Shown here: one piece after another, positions 1 to 6,854 of the stretch
Position numbering within the stretch: position 1 is the stretch's first letter
Layout: each line of letters begins with the position of its first letter
Origin: UBA9732 sp031935845
Lineage (GTDB): Bacteria; Spirochaetota; Spirochaetia; Sphaerochaetales; Sphaerochaetaceae
Direction of reading: 5' to 3'
Length of the DNA: 19,108 nucleotides
Assembly: GCA_031935845.1 (NCBI GenBank)
Contig: JAJBWA010000083.1
Coordinates: 1 to 19,108 of the forward strand
Made by a program: the position numbers and the translations under genes
Notes under the pieces: generated by a model
Seen by the model: the letters and a program-made list of their open reading frames with translations, nothing else
Told to the model about the DNA's origin: nothing
Database searches by the model: none

Positions 1-145
1 AGTCTTCCTTTGTATACAGCCAGAGGGAATCGTCAGTGGATTTGGTGAGCATGAGGTCGGTGTAGCTGCCCAGCTGCTCCCTGAGTTTGGGAGGAATCAT
101 GAGTCTGCCTTTCTCATCGATGGTGTTTCTGTACTCACCTGTCAT
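1..145 (-). CDS. mraZ: MraZ transcriptional regulator, 5' part only
   Basis: Only the first 48 codons are in the window; the gene runs off the left edge. The translation begins MTGEYRNTIDEKGRLMIPPK, which matches the first AbrB/SpoVT-like half of MraZ (GEY..TID.KGRL.IP.K.RE). MraZ is a DNA-binding repressor that usually heads the division and cell-wall (dcw) cluster and controls its own promoter through short direct repeats. The start is the ATG at 145-143. No strong Shine-Dalgarno precedes it: AGTGG lies about 7 bases upstream, inside one of the GTGGT boxes, so a bound repressor could also cover the ribosome site. rsmH, ftsL and ftsI would be expected beyond the left edge, but that is inference. 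Confidence 0.93.
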   Translation of the reverse strand, partial: MTGEYRNTIDEKGRLMIPPKLREQLGSYTDLMLTKSTDDSLWLYTKED

Positions 146-149
146 TATT

Positions 150-220
150 TACCACTTTTCCCTTTATTTTGGCCAGTTTTTGGGAAAACTTACCACCTTT
201 GAGTAAAAAATAGACCACTT
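150..220 (-). promoter_or_regulatory. Three GTGGT boxes upstream of mraZ (candidate MraZ sites)
   Basis: On the mraZ strand GTGGT occurs at 155-151, 196-192 and 218-214, in the contexts AAAAGTGGTAAAT, AAAGGTGGTAAG and GTAAGTGGTC. All have the same orientation as the gene. MraZ proteins are known to bind short direct repeats in their own promoter (TGGG-type in E. coli, AAAGTG-type in mollicutes). The resemblance and the location suggest autoregulation. The spacing here (22 and 41 bases) is looser than in the described operators, so this is inference. Confidence 0.5.
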
Positions 221-235
221 ACGGGCATGCCGCAA
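207..235 (-). promoter_or_regulatory. Candidate mraZ promoter
   Basis: On the minus strand TTGCGG (235-230) and TATTTT (212-207) are separated by exactly 17 bases. One GTGGT box (218-214) lies in the spacer, as expected for an autorepressed promoter. Neither hexamer is close to consensus, so the call is weak. Confidence 0.3.
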
Positions 236-325
236 CCGGGAAGTCATATAAAAATTGTGTCAAAAACCATAAATTATGCTATTTTACTTATCGTGCCTGC
301 GGACTTTAAGTAAACACTTAACAGA

Positions 326-352
326 AAGTGGATTACCACCTATTTACCACTT
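326..352. promoter_or_regulatory. Distal GTGGT-box cluster with inverted arms
   Basis: On the minus strand two GTGGTAA units sit exactly 11 bases apart (350-346 and 339-335), about one helical turn. The cluster is bounded by a perfect 6-base inverted repeat, AAGTGG at 326-331 and CCACTT at 347-352. The units match the boxes nearer mraZ. The cluster lies between the mraZ promoter region and the terminator of the upstream gene. It could be a high-affinity upstream operator of MraZ or of another regulator; no protein assignment can be proved from sequence. Confidence 0.45.
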
Positions 353-356
353 GGGC

Positions 357-385
357 AAAAAAAACCGGACGGCGGACCGTCCGGT
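357..385 (-). terminator. Rho-independent terminator of the beta-barrel gene
   Basis: On the minus strand a perfect 9-base-pair GC-rich stem (ACCGGACGG at 385-377 in gene sense, pairing with 372-364) with a 4-base loop is followed by a run of eight T. It lies 19 bases downstream of the stop codon at 404-406 and should isolate the gene from mraZ. Confidence 0.93.
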
Positions 386-403
386 AAAAGAAACTGATCG
401 GAA

Positions 404-1060
404 TCAGAAAGCGTATGAAACGCCTGCGTATCCCTGGAAACCGAAGTTCGTGGTTACTGCGTCGTTGCTGATCTCCTTAATGAAGGAATCAAGATCCTTG
501 TTTGTGTTGATGAAGTGCCATGCGAACTTTCCGCCGAGGCTGACCTTGATGTTGTCGTTGACATGATATGCAGCGGCAGCCTCAAGTCCGATACCCATTG
601 CGGCGTTGAATGACTCATTGTCATCATCATCCGGAGCCATCTTACCCATAAGGACATCAAAACCTGCTCCGAGGTCAATGCAGAACTGCTTGGAAATCTC
701 AATGCAGTACTGTGCACCTGCATAAAGTGCGAAGTTGATGGGTGAAGCTTTCGTTGCGTCCATTGACTCCTCTTCGCCGTCATATGAAACGGTTGCTCTG
801 GCCTTGCCCATTGTGTTGATACCGGCCTCGACCTTTGCAGAAAGCTCGGGTGAGAAGGCATACTCAGCTGTACCGGCAAAATAGAAACCACCGTTGGACA
901 TCCTGAGGAAGTTCTTGGCGTTCTCCTTGTCAGTGAACTGCAGTGAATATCCGCCGTAACCAGCCTGTGCACCGACTCTGATCTGATTTGCCTTGGCTGC
1001 GAATGCAACGCCGAAAGCGAGGCATACGATAAGAATGATTGCGAAAACTTTTTTGTTCAT
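404..1060 (-). CDS. Small outer-membrane beta-barrel protein
   Basis: 218 aa. A clear signal peptide (MNKKVFAIILIVCLAFGVAFA, probable cleavage after residue 21) is followed by alternating hydrophobic and polar segments rich in Gly, Ala and aromatics, and the chain ends in GVSYAF. A terminal Phe after an amphipathic strand is the usual beta-barrel assembly signal. This suggests an 8- to 10-stranded barrel of the OmpA/OmpW/opacity size class; there is no OmpA-type peptidoglycan-binding domain. An acidic APDDDDNESF stretch near residue 128 is likely a loop. The start is supported by AGGAG at 1072-1068, 7 bases upstream. The gene is monocistronic, with a promoter at 1097-1125 and a terminator at 357-385. 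Specific function unknown. Confidence 0.85.
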   Translation of the reverse strand: MNKKVFAIILIVCLAFGVAFAAKANQIRVGAQAGYGGYSLQFTDKENAKNFLRMSNGGFYFAGTAEYAFSPELSAKVEAGINTMGKARATVSYDGEEESMDATKASPINFALYAGAQYCIEISKQFCIDLGAGFDVLMGKMAPDDDDNESFNAAMGIGLEAAAAYHVNDNIKVSLGGKFAWHFINTNKDLDSFIKEISNDAVTTNFGFQGYAGVSYAF

Positions 1061-1096
1061 CGTTGTTCTCCTACAAATGTAAGTTAATTTGCTTAT

Positions 1097-1125
1097 ACTA
1101 TAGCATGTGAATGCTACGTCTTCAA
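1097..1125 (-). promoter_or_regulatory. Sigma-70-type promoter of the beta-barrel gene with spacer palindrome
   Basis: On the minus strand TTGAAG (1125-1120) is separated by exactly 17 bases from TATAGT (1102-1097). The predicted transcript starts near 1090, giving a leader of about 30 bases with a good Shine-Dalgarno. A perfect 6-base inverted repeat, TAGCAT at 1101-1106 and ATGCTA at 1111-1116 with a 4-base gap, fills the -10-proximal part of the spacer and could be an operator. Confidence 0.65.
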
Positions 1126-1135
1126 AATAAAAAAC

Positions 1136-2971
1136 TCACGTAAGACACTCGGGAATATAGCCCCTGTTCTCCATGATGCGTCTCTTCTGGCTGTCCAGGA
1201 TCTTCTTGCACATGCGCACCGCATGCGGAGTCACCTCCACAAGCTCATCGTCCTTGATGAAGCGGATGGCCTGTTCAAGCGTCATCTTTGACACCGGAGT
1301 GAGGGCAACGGCCTCGTCATGGCCTGATGCACGCAGGTTGGTCAGCTTCTTGGTGCGTGTCGGGTTCAGCAGGAGATCTCCTTCCCTGTTGCGCTCGCCT
1401 ACTACCTCTCCTTCATACACAGGATCTCCCGGCACGATGAAGAAGCGTCCGCGGTCCTCCAGCTCCCAGATTCCGTATGCAACGGCATCGCCTGCGCGGT
1501 CGCAGATGAGGGATCCGGATGCCCTGTCGGGGAAATCGCCCTTGTACGGCTCATAGCCTTCCAGAGAACTGTTCATGATTCCGTATCCGCGGGTATCCGT
1601 CAGGAATTCATCCCTGTAGCCGATGAGTCCGCGTGACGGGATATGGAACTCCATCTTCACGCGTGAATTGTCGCCGTAGACGATGTTGCTCATCATGGCC
1701 TTGCGCTGTGACAGGGCCTGCATGACGGTACCTGAATACTCCTCGGGACAGTCGATCAGCAGGTACTCCATGGGCTCGGTCTTGCGGCCCTGTGCATCCG
1801 TCTTGAAGATGATCTTGGGTCTTCCGACGCAGAGCTCGAAGCCTTCGCGGCGCATCTGCTCCACTATGATTGCAATCTGGAACTCTCCGCGGCCCTTGAC
1901 GGTGAACGAGTCATCGGCATTCTTCTCCACCTGGATGGAAACGTTGCGCAGGGCTTCCTTGCACAGCCTGTCCCAGATCTTGGCGGAGGTGAGCTGCTTT
2001 CCGTCCTTGCCGGCCAGCGGCGAGATATTCTTGGAGAACAGCATGGAAACCGTAGGCTCGTCGACATGGATCCTGGGCAGTGCCTTGGCGTAGTCCTTTG
2101 TGCAGATGGTGTCTCCGATGGAGACGTTGTCGATTCCAGAGAGAACCACGATGTCACCGGGCTCGACATGGTCTGCAGGCGTGAACGTGGGTCCGTTGTA
2201 GACCTGAAGCCTGGTGACCCTGAGGGGTACATGCTCGCCCTTCTCGTTGATGCAGACAAGGCTGTCGTTTACCGATGCGCTGCCGTTGATGATCTTTCCG
2301 ACGGCAAGACGTCCGAGGTAATCGTTGTATGAAAGGTCCGAAACCAGCATCTGGAACGGCTCGGAATCGTCATATGACGGTGACGGCATGAAATCCACCA
2401 CGGCATCAAGAAGCGGATAGATGTTCTTTGCATCGGGGTCGTTGAGCTTTGTGGAGCAGAAACCGGCCCTTCCGTTTGCGTAGAACACGGGAACCTCGAG
2501 CATGTCCTCGTTGTTGGACAGCTCCAGGAGCAGGTCGTAGACCTCGTTGAGCACTTCCTCCGGCCTTGCATCCTGACGGTCGATCTTGTTGATGACCACT
2601 ATGACGGCCAGATTCTTCTCAAGTGCCTTCTCAAGCACAAAACGTGTCTGCGGAAGCGGACCTTCGGCTGCATCCACAAGCAGGATGACTCCGTCCACCA
2701 TGGACAGTCCGCGCTCGACCTCTCCTCCGAAATCCGCATGGCCCGGAGTGTCGATGATGTTTATCTTCTTGCCCTTCCATCTGATGGCGCAGTTCTTTGC
2801 ATTTATGGTTATTCCCCTTTCCCTCTCGATGGCGCCGCTGTCCATGATGCGGTCGGTATCATCCGATGCCACGCCGCTCTGGCGGAAAAGAGCATCGACC
2901 AGGGTGGTCTTGCCGTGGTCGACGTGCGCAATTATGGCGATGTTCCTTATGTTGTCGTTGTGCTGTGTCAT
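1136..2971 (-). CDS. typA: Ribosome-associated translational GTPase TypA/BipA
   Basis: 611 aa, full length for TypA/BipA. This EF-G-like GTPase binds the ribosome and is needed under cold and other stress, probably in 50S assembly. The GTP-binding motifs are intact: AHVDHGKT (15-22), switch RERGITI (50-56), DTPGH (74-78) and NKID (128-131). The BipA-specific C-terminal part is present, including the HIPSRGLIGYRDEFLTDTRG region and TP.A.R..K near the end. The ATG at 2971 is preceded only by a weak AGAAG. The stop at 1138-1136 falls 11 bases before the next gene's -35 element. The gene is last in a same-strand run after folD, miaB and the sirtuin, and may also have its own promoter at 2993-3021. 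Confidence 0.97.
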   Translation of the reverse strand: MTQHNDNIRNIAIIAHVDHGKTTLVDALFRQSGVASDDTDRIMDSGAIERERGITINAKNCAIRWKGKKINIIDTPGHADFGGEVERGLSMVDGVILLVDAAEGPLPQTRFVLEKALEKNLAVIVVINKIDRQDARPEEVLNEVYDLLLELSNNEDMLEVPVFYANGRAGFCSTKLNDPDAKNIYPLLDAVVDFMPSPSYDDSEPFQMLVSDLSYNDYLGRLAVGKIINGSASVNDSLVCINEKGEHVPLRVTRLQVYNGPTFTPADHVEPGDIVVLSGIDNVSIGDTICTKDYAKALPRIHVDEPTVSMLFSKNISPLAGKDGKQLTSAKIWDRLCKEALRNVSIQVEKNADDSFTVKGRGEFQIAIIVEQMRREGFELCVGRPKIIFKTDAQGRKTEPMEYLLIDCPEEYSGTVMQALSQRKAMMSNIVYGDNSRVKMEFHIPSRGLIGYRDEFLTDTRGYGIMNSSLEGYEPYKGDFPDRASGSLICDRAGDAVAYGIWELEDRGRFFIVPGDPVYEGEVVGERNREGDLLLNPTRTKKLTNLRASGHDEAVALTPVSKMTLEQAIRFIKDDELVEVTPHAVRMCKKILDSQKRRIMENRGYIPECLT

Positions 2972-2992
2972 TTTCTTCTAAAACCCAAAGAG

Positions 2993-3021
2993 AAAATACT
3001 GTGTATTGGACTATTATTCAA
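2993..3021 (-). promoter_or_regulatory. Candidate internal promoter for typA
   Basis: In the 64-base gap between the sirtuin gene and typA, on the minus strand, TTGAAT (3021-3016) and TATTTT (2998-2993) are exactly 17 bases apart. Each matches consensus at four of six positions. The gap is AT-rich compared with its surroundings. This would let typA be expressed independently of folD-miaB. Confidence 0.4.
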
Positions 3022-3035
3022 TATGTCGGCAGAAA

Positions 3036-3836
3036 CTATTTGGACTTCAGCCAGGCGTCGAGGGCCTCGAATGTCTGCAGGAGGTCCTTGAACAGCAACG
3101 TGGCCGTGCTGTCCTGAGGCGTGCTCTGTGCATTGACTATCACGATGTCCGCACCGTTGCGTCTTGCAAGTATGGGAAGCGATGCCGCAGGCTGCACCGT
3201 AAGCGATGATCCAAGCACCAGGCACAGATCCGATCTGGAGAAGTCCTCCCATGCGCGGTTGAGCACGGTCTCGTTCAGGCTTTCCTCATAGAATATGATG
3301 TCCGGCTTTATCACTCCCCCGCACTTTCTGCATAAGGGAACCTCATCCCGGAGCACTATCGGGGCAATCTCCTTATAGGTATATCCGGCTCCGCAGCGCG
3401 TACAGTGATGGTACTCGGGGCTTCCGTGGACCTCATAGACATTGCGTGATCCTGCCTTCTGGTGCAGCATGTCGATGTTCTGCGTATACACGGCCTCAAG
3501 CATCCTCTTTTCCTGCATCAGCGCCAGCGTCCTGTGTACGATGTTGGGCTCGTAATCCTCAAGCCTGTACCATACGTCCTTTGCCCACTTGTAGAAGATT
3601 CCCGGCTCCCTGCGGAAGAACGTCATGGAGATTATCTCTTCCACGTCCATTCCCTGCCAGGGATCGTTGTACACACCGTGCTTGCCCCTGAAATCGGGTA
3701 TGCCGCTGAGCGTGGATACTCCTGCACCGGTGAACACGGTCATCCTGTGGCTGTGCTCGATCAGCTTCACCAGGTGGGCGAACTTTTCCTCGAATACCTT
3801 GCTGTCTTCCGCATAACTGTCATTGAATCCGGTCAT
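3036..3836 (-). CDS. Sir2-family NAD-dependent protein deacylase
   Basis: 266 aa. Sirtuins remove acetyl or other acyl groups from lysines while consuming NAD. The NAD-binding motifs are GAGVSTLSGIPDFRG (37-51) and TQNID (118-122), the catalytic His is H137 in VHGS, and the structural zinc ligands are C145-C148 and C169-C172. The GSSLTVQPA (209-217) and IVNAQSTP segments complete the Rossmann fold. The TQNIDMLH sequence and overall look resemble bacterial sirtuins such as the Thermotoga one. The start is supported by GAGG at 3847-3844. The gene follows miaB after 69 bases that contain a 9-base tandem array, and precedes typA. Substrates cannot be inferred. Confidence 0.95.
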   Translation of the reverse strand: MTGFNDSYAEDSKVFEEKFAHLVKLIEHSHRMTVFTGAGVSTLSGIPDFRGKHGVYNDPWQGMDVEEIISMTFFRREPGIFYKWAKDVWYRLEDYEPNIVHRTLALMQEKRMLEAVYTQNIDMLHQKAGSRNVYEVHGSPEYHHCTRCGAGYTYKEIAPIVLRDEVPLCRKCGGVIKPDIIFYEESLNETVLNRAWEDFSRSDLCLVLGSSLTVQPAASLPILARRNGADIVIVNAQSTPQDSTATLLFKDLLQTFEALDAWLKSK

Positions 3837-3861
3837 GTCCTTACCTCAGTTGTCAACGTTT

Positions 3862-3906
3862 GGGTCTAATGGGTCTAATGACTCCAATCTCTCCAATGCC
3901 TCAAAT
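3862..3906. repeat. Five-unit 9-base tandem array between miaB and the sirtuin gene
   Basis: On the plus strand five consecutive 9-base units start at 3862, 3871, 3880, 3889 and 3898. The first two are identical (GGGTCTAAT); the others are GACTCCAAT, CTCTCCAAT and GCCTCAAAT. All keep TC at unit positions 4-5 (TCT, TCC or TCA) and end in AAT. The last base of the fifth unit is part of the miaB stop codon. The array fills most of the intergenic gap. It reads as (X-Ser-Asn)5 on the plus strand, but no gene is supported there. Confidence 0.8.
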
Positions 3907-5210
3907 CACACCTGTCTTCCAAGATATGTATTTCCATTCAGCATCCTGAACTCCACCTTCACCATGTCACCCGGCCTTACCGATGCTCCCTCAAGCACAT
4001 CAAAAGCAACCATCTCGTTGTGCTCGTTGCGTCCGAGCATCTGGTTGGAGTTGTCCCTGGACACCTGCGTGACAAGAACCTCCTGGATGCCGTGCGCCCT
4101 ACCGCTCTTTATCCTTGCCGCATTCTCCAGCTGCCAGTCGATGAGCTTCTGCAGCCTCTGCTGCCTGTCGGATTCAGGAATCTGACCTTCCATCGAGCAT
4201 GCACGCGTACCTTCACGGGGATTCCAGTAGTACATGTACGCTTCTATGTAGCCCACTTCCTTCATGGCCGATATCGTGTCATGGAATTCCTCCTCTGTCT
4301 CGCCGGGGAAGCCCACCATGACATCAACTGCAAAGGTCATCTCGGGAATACGGTCCTTGATCTTCTTGATCAGGGAAAGATAACCCTCTCTGGTATAGCG
4401 CCTGTTCATCAGGTTGAGGATGCGCGTATTTCCGCTCTGCATCGGGACATGCAGGTGTTTTGCAACCCTGTCCTGCCTTGCGATTACTTCAATCAGCTCA
4501 TCGGAGAAATCCTTGGGATGAGGGCTCTCGAAGCGTATCCATCTGATGTTGTCGCACACGGAGCAGATGATGTCCAGCAGGTTTGGGAAATGACAGCCCT
4601 CAAAGGAATAGGAGTTGACGTTCTGACCCAGCAGGGTGATCTCGCGCACGCCCTTTGAATCCAGGAACCTCACCTCTTCCAGAATCTGCTCTGGACATCT
4701 GGATATCTCCCTTCCGCGTACATACGGCACAATGCAGTACGAGCAGAAGTTGTTGCATCCGTTCATGATGGGAACGTATGAACTGAAGTCCCCTTCCTTG
4801 TAGTATGCCTTGGTGAACGAGTATCTGTCGTTCTCGGAGCCGGTCTTTCCGGCCACTCCTGCAATCTCGAGGATCCTTAGCTTTCCGTTGTTGCCCACCA
4901 CATGGTCTATGTGCGGAGCGGTCTTCTTCAGCTCGGCCTCGATGCGGTCAGCCATGCATCCGGTCAGGACAAGGATCATGTCCTTGCCTTCCGCGGCACG
5001 CTGGCTCTTCATGTATTTGTATGCTCCCAGCCGTCCCCAGATCCTGTTCTCGGCACTCTTTCTGACGGAGCATGTGTTGATTATGGCAAGATCTGCATCT
5101 TCAGGACGTGATGCCGCACTCCATCCTGCGGCAAGAAGAAGGGATTCAAGTGCGTTGGATTCTGCCACGTTCATCTGGCATCCGTATGTCTCGATGAAGA
5201 AACTACCCAT
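3906..5210 (-). CDS. miaB: tRNA-2-methylthio-N6-dimethylallyladenosine synthase MiaB
   Basis: 434 aa from the chosen start. MiaB is a radical-SAM methylthiotransferase that converts i6A37 of tRNA to ms2i6A37 using two iron-sulfur clusters. The N-terminal cluster ligands are C11 (in YGCQMN, diagnostic of MiaB), C47 and C85. The radical-SAM CxxxCxxC motif is C152-C156-C159 (GCNNFCSYC), followed by VPYVRGREISR. A TRAM domain occupies roughly the last 60 residues. An upstream in-frame extension exists, but the second ATG of ATGCTGATG is preferred: GGAGG lies 6 bases before it, the protein then begins MGSFFIETYGCQMN, and the ATG shares one base with the folD stop (TGATG). This indicates translational coupling with folD. 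Confidence 0.96.
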   Translation of the reverse strand: MGSFFIETYGCQMNVAESNALESLLLAAGWSAASRPEDADLAIINTCSVRKSAENRIWGRLGAYKYMKSQRAAEGKDMILVLTGCMADRIEAELKKTAPHIDHVVGNNGKLRILEIAGVAGKTGSENDRYSFTKAYYKEGDFSSYVPIMNGCNNFCSYCIVPYVRGREISRCPEQILEEVRFLDSKGVREITLLGQNVNSYSFEGCHFPNLLDIICSVCDNIRWIRFESPHPKDFSDELIEVIARQDRVAKHLHVPMQSGNTRILNLMNRRYTREGYLSLIKKIKDRIPEMTFAVDVMVGFPGETEEEFHDTISAMKEVGYIEAYMYYWNPREGTRACSMEGQIPESDRQQRLQKLIDWQLENAARIKSGRAHGIQEVLVTQVSRDNSNQMLGRNEHNEMVAFDVLEGASVRPGDMVKVEFRMLNGNTYLGRQV

Positions 5211-6118
5211 CAGCATCCTCCGTCGGGACAACCCAGGTCTTCGGGCTCGATTCCTTCCCTGCGGCATGCGGCTGTCAGCGTGTTCTCCATCAGCATTGCA
5301 ATGGTCATGGGGCCCACTCCGCCCGGGACGGGCGTGATTGCAGAAGCCTTGAGGGAGACGGCATCAAAATCGACATCGCCCTTGAGTGCAAAACCGGATT
5401 TCTTTGTGCTGTCGGGAACCCTGTTGATTCCTACATCTATCACCACTGCCCCTTCCTTGACCATATCTGCAGTGACAACATTTACCTTTCCTACGGCAGC
5501 TATCACGATATCGGCATCACGCGTCTCGGCGGCAACATCCCTGGTCTTTGAATGGACAACCGTCACCGTGGCATCTCGCCCGTCCTGCATCAGCAGGGCT
5601 GCCATGGGCTTTCCCACTATGGTGCTGCGGCCCACGATGCAGACCTTTCTGCCGGCAGTGGGGATTCCGTAATGATCCAGGATACGCAGGATTCCGCTGG
5701 GTGTGCATGCAACAAGGGCTTTGCGGCCCAGCAGGAGATTGCCGAGGTTCTGCGGATGAAAGCCGTCCACATCTTTCTGCGGCAGTATGGCCTCCATGAC
5801 CGCAAGCTTGTCGATATGAGGAGGAAGCGGCATCTGGACAAGGATTCCGTCTACCGAAGGATCTGCATTGAGTTCGGAGACGCACTTCAGAAGTTCCTGC
5901 TGCGATATTCCGGCATCAAAAGACACATCGACATGCGCCATGCCCAGTTCCTCGCAGGCCTTCTTCTTGCTCTTAACGTAAGTCTGGCTTGCGGGGTTGT
6001 CGCCTACAAGCACAACCGCCAGACACGGCTTTCTCGAGAATCTTTTCTCAAAGGCCGCACAGCGCGCGGCAGTCCGAGACTTGACGGTTTCTCCAAGTTC
6101 CTTTCCAGACAGAATCAT
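5210..6118 (-). CDS. folD: Bifunctional methylenetetrahydrofolate dehydrogenase/cyclohydrolase FolD
   Basis: 302 aa, normal for FolD, which interconverts 5,10-methylene-, methenyl- and 10-formyl-tetrahydrofolate. Visible motifs are the catalytic Y47..K51 (TYVKSKK), VQMPLPPHID, PQKDVDGFHP, the NADP-binding VGRSTIVGKPMAALL, AVGKVNVV, VIDVGINRV and the C-terminal signature TPVPGGVGPMTIAMLMENT. The reading frame is open further upstream, but the start at 6118 is clear: AGGAGG at 6130-6125 is 6 bases away, and MILSGKELGE is where family similarity begins. The gene is divergent from the beta-barrel gene at 6239 and translationally coupled to miaB downstream. Confidence 0.97.
   Translation of the reverse strand: MILSGKELGETVKSRTAARCAAFEKRFSRKPCLAVVLVGDNPASQTYVKSKKKACEELGMAHVDVSFDAGISQQELLKCVSELNADPSVDGILVQMPLPPHIDKLAVMEAILPQKDVDGFHPQNLGNLLLGRKALVACTPSGILRILDHYGIPTAGRKVCIVGRSTIVGKPMAALLMQDGRDATVTVVHSKTRDVAAETRDADIVIAAVGKVNVVTADMVKEGAVVIDVGINRVPDSTKKSGFALKGDVDFDAVSLKASAITPVPGGVGPMTIAMLMENTLTAACRREGIEPEDLGCPDGGC
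5217..5221 (-). promoter_or_regulatory. Shine-Dalgarno deciding the miaB start
   Basis: GGAGG on the minus strand, inside the last codons of folD, with 6 bases to the ATG at 5210-5208. The earlier ATG at 5216 begins right next to it and would leave no spacer. Confidence 0.75.
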
Positions 6119-6183
6119 CGGAATCCTCCTGCCATAATAATAAACAATTAAGTAACAAATTACCATTGATGTGTGTTTTTCGT

Positions 6184-6212
6184 TTGTCGTATTCAAAAAA
6201 AAACCATATCTT
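6184..6212 (+). promoter_or_regulatory. Candidate promoter of the beta-barrel/lipoprotein unit, in the divergent folD gap
   Basis: The 120-base AT-rich gap 6119-6238 must hold promoters for both directions. On the plus strand TTGTCG (6184-6189) and TATCTT (6207-6212) are 17 bases apart; an alternative -10 is TATCAT at 6215-6220. On the minus strand TATTAT repeats at about 6135-6143 could serve folD, but no good -35 is visible. All of these are weak matches. Confidence 0.3.
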
Positions 6213-6238
6213 GTTATCATTACCCACAAGGAGCGAGC

Positions 6239-6844
6239 ATGAAGAAATCAATCATCACGGCATTGGTCATGGTTCTCATACTGATAGCTGCCATGCCGTT
6301 GTTCGCAAAGGCGACATATTACTTCCCCGGAGACTCCGTGTTCTCCATCAGGGCCGGTGTGGATTTCCCGGCATTCATTTCCTTCTACAAGGATGCGGAA
6401 AGAGGAACTGTCTTCTTCAATGACACACACCTCAAGCTCGGCGGATTCGCATCACTGGCCTACCAGGGATACATCTCCGAGTATTTCGCACTCGGCGGAG
6501 AACTCGGATATGTGTTCAACTATTCCCGCAGCGGAATGCTGCTGACCACTGTCCCCATCACCGTCAAGCTTTCCTATCTGCCCGTCCAGACAGGCAAATT
6601 CGATCTGGCTCTGGGCCTGAACCTCGGCGGAGCATTCATCAGATACGACGAGGGCAAGTACTTTGCTCCCGTGGCATCCGTCACGCTCAACCCCACTTTC
6701 TACTTCAACGAGACCTGGGGACTCGGAGTCGAGACCGGCCTGATGGTTACCAGCGAGTTCTACGGAAGCAACAATGCCAAGAGCAAGGCAAGCGCATTTG
6801 CCGGAATGATGCCGGTTGTGCTCACACTCTCATACAGGCACTGA
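6239..6844 (+). CDS. Small outer-membrane beta-barrel protein
   Basis: 201 aa. The signal peptide runs to about residue 23 (…AAMPLFA). The rest is built of short amphipathic strands rich in Gly, Tyr, Phe and Leu (for example LGGELGYVFNYS, LALGLNLGGAF, LGVETGLM), typical of an 8-stranded barrel. The chain ends LTLSYRH rather than in an aromatic residue, which is unusual for the C-terminal barrel signal. The ATG at 6239 has AAGGAG 5 bases upstream (6228-6233); the frame is open to 6173 but only this start gives a signal peptide. It is followed after 10 bases by the lipoprotein gene, whose Shine-Dalgarno overlaps this stop codon. Ligand or role unknown. I see no convincing similarity to the barrel at 404-1060 beyond the fold type. 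Confidence 0.8.
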   Translation: MKKSIITALVMVLILIAAMPLFAKATYYFPGDSVFSIRAGVDFPAFISFYKDAERGTVFFNDTHLKLGGFASLAYQGYISEYFALGGELGYVFNYSRSGMLLTTVPITVKLSYLPVQTGKFDLALGLNLGGAFIRYDEGKYFAPVASVTLNPTFYFNETWGLGVETGLMVTSEFYGSNNAKSKASAFAGMMPVVLTLSYRH

Positions 6845-6854
6845 GGAGGTCGGA

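Noticed and set aside
258..263. Perfect -35 consensus TTGACA on the minus strand upstream of mraZ
   Set aside because: No acceptable -10 at 16-18 bases; the sequence there is GC-rich (CCCGGT). The candidate at 207-235 fits better.
1120..1140. T-rich tract after the typA stop as a terminator
   Set aside because: The run of T on the minus strand is not preceded by a stable hairpin; only a 3-base-pair stem around the stop could form. The tract is better explained as AT-rich DNA upstream of the next promoter.
3847..3860. TTGACA just upstream of the sirtuin start as a promoter
   Set aside because: It lies only about 14 bases before the ATG, leaving no room for a -10 and start site.
3823..4185. 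Plus-strand open frame encoding an (X-Ser-Asn) repeat over the 9-base array
   Set aside because: It runs antisense into miaB, has no Shine-Dalgarno or promoter, and the repeat is only the translation of the tandem array.
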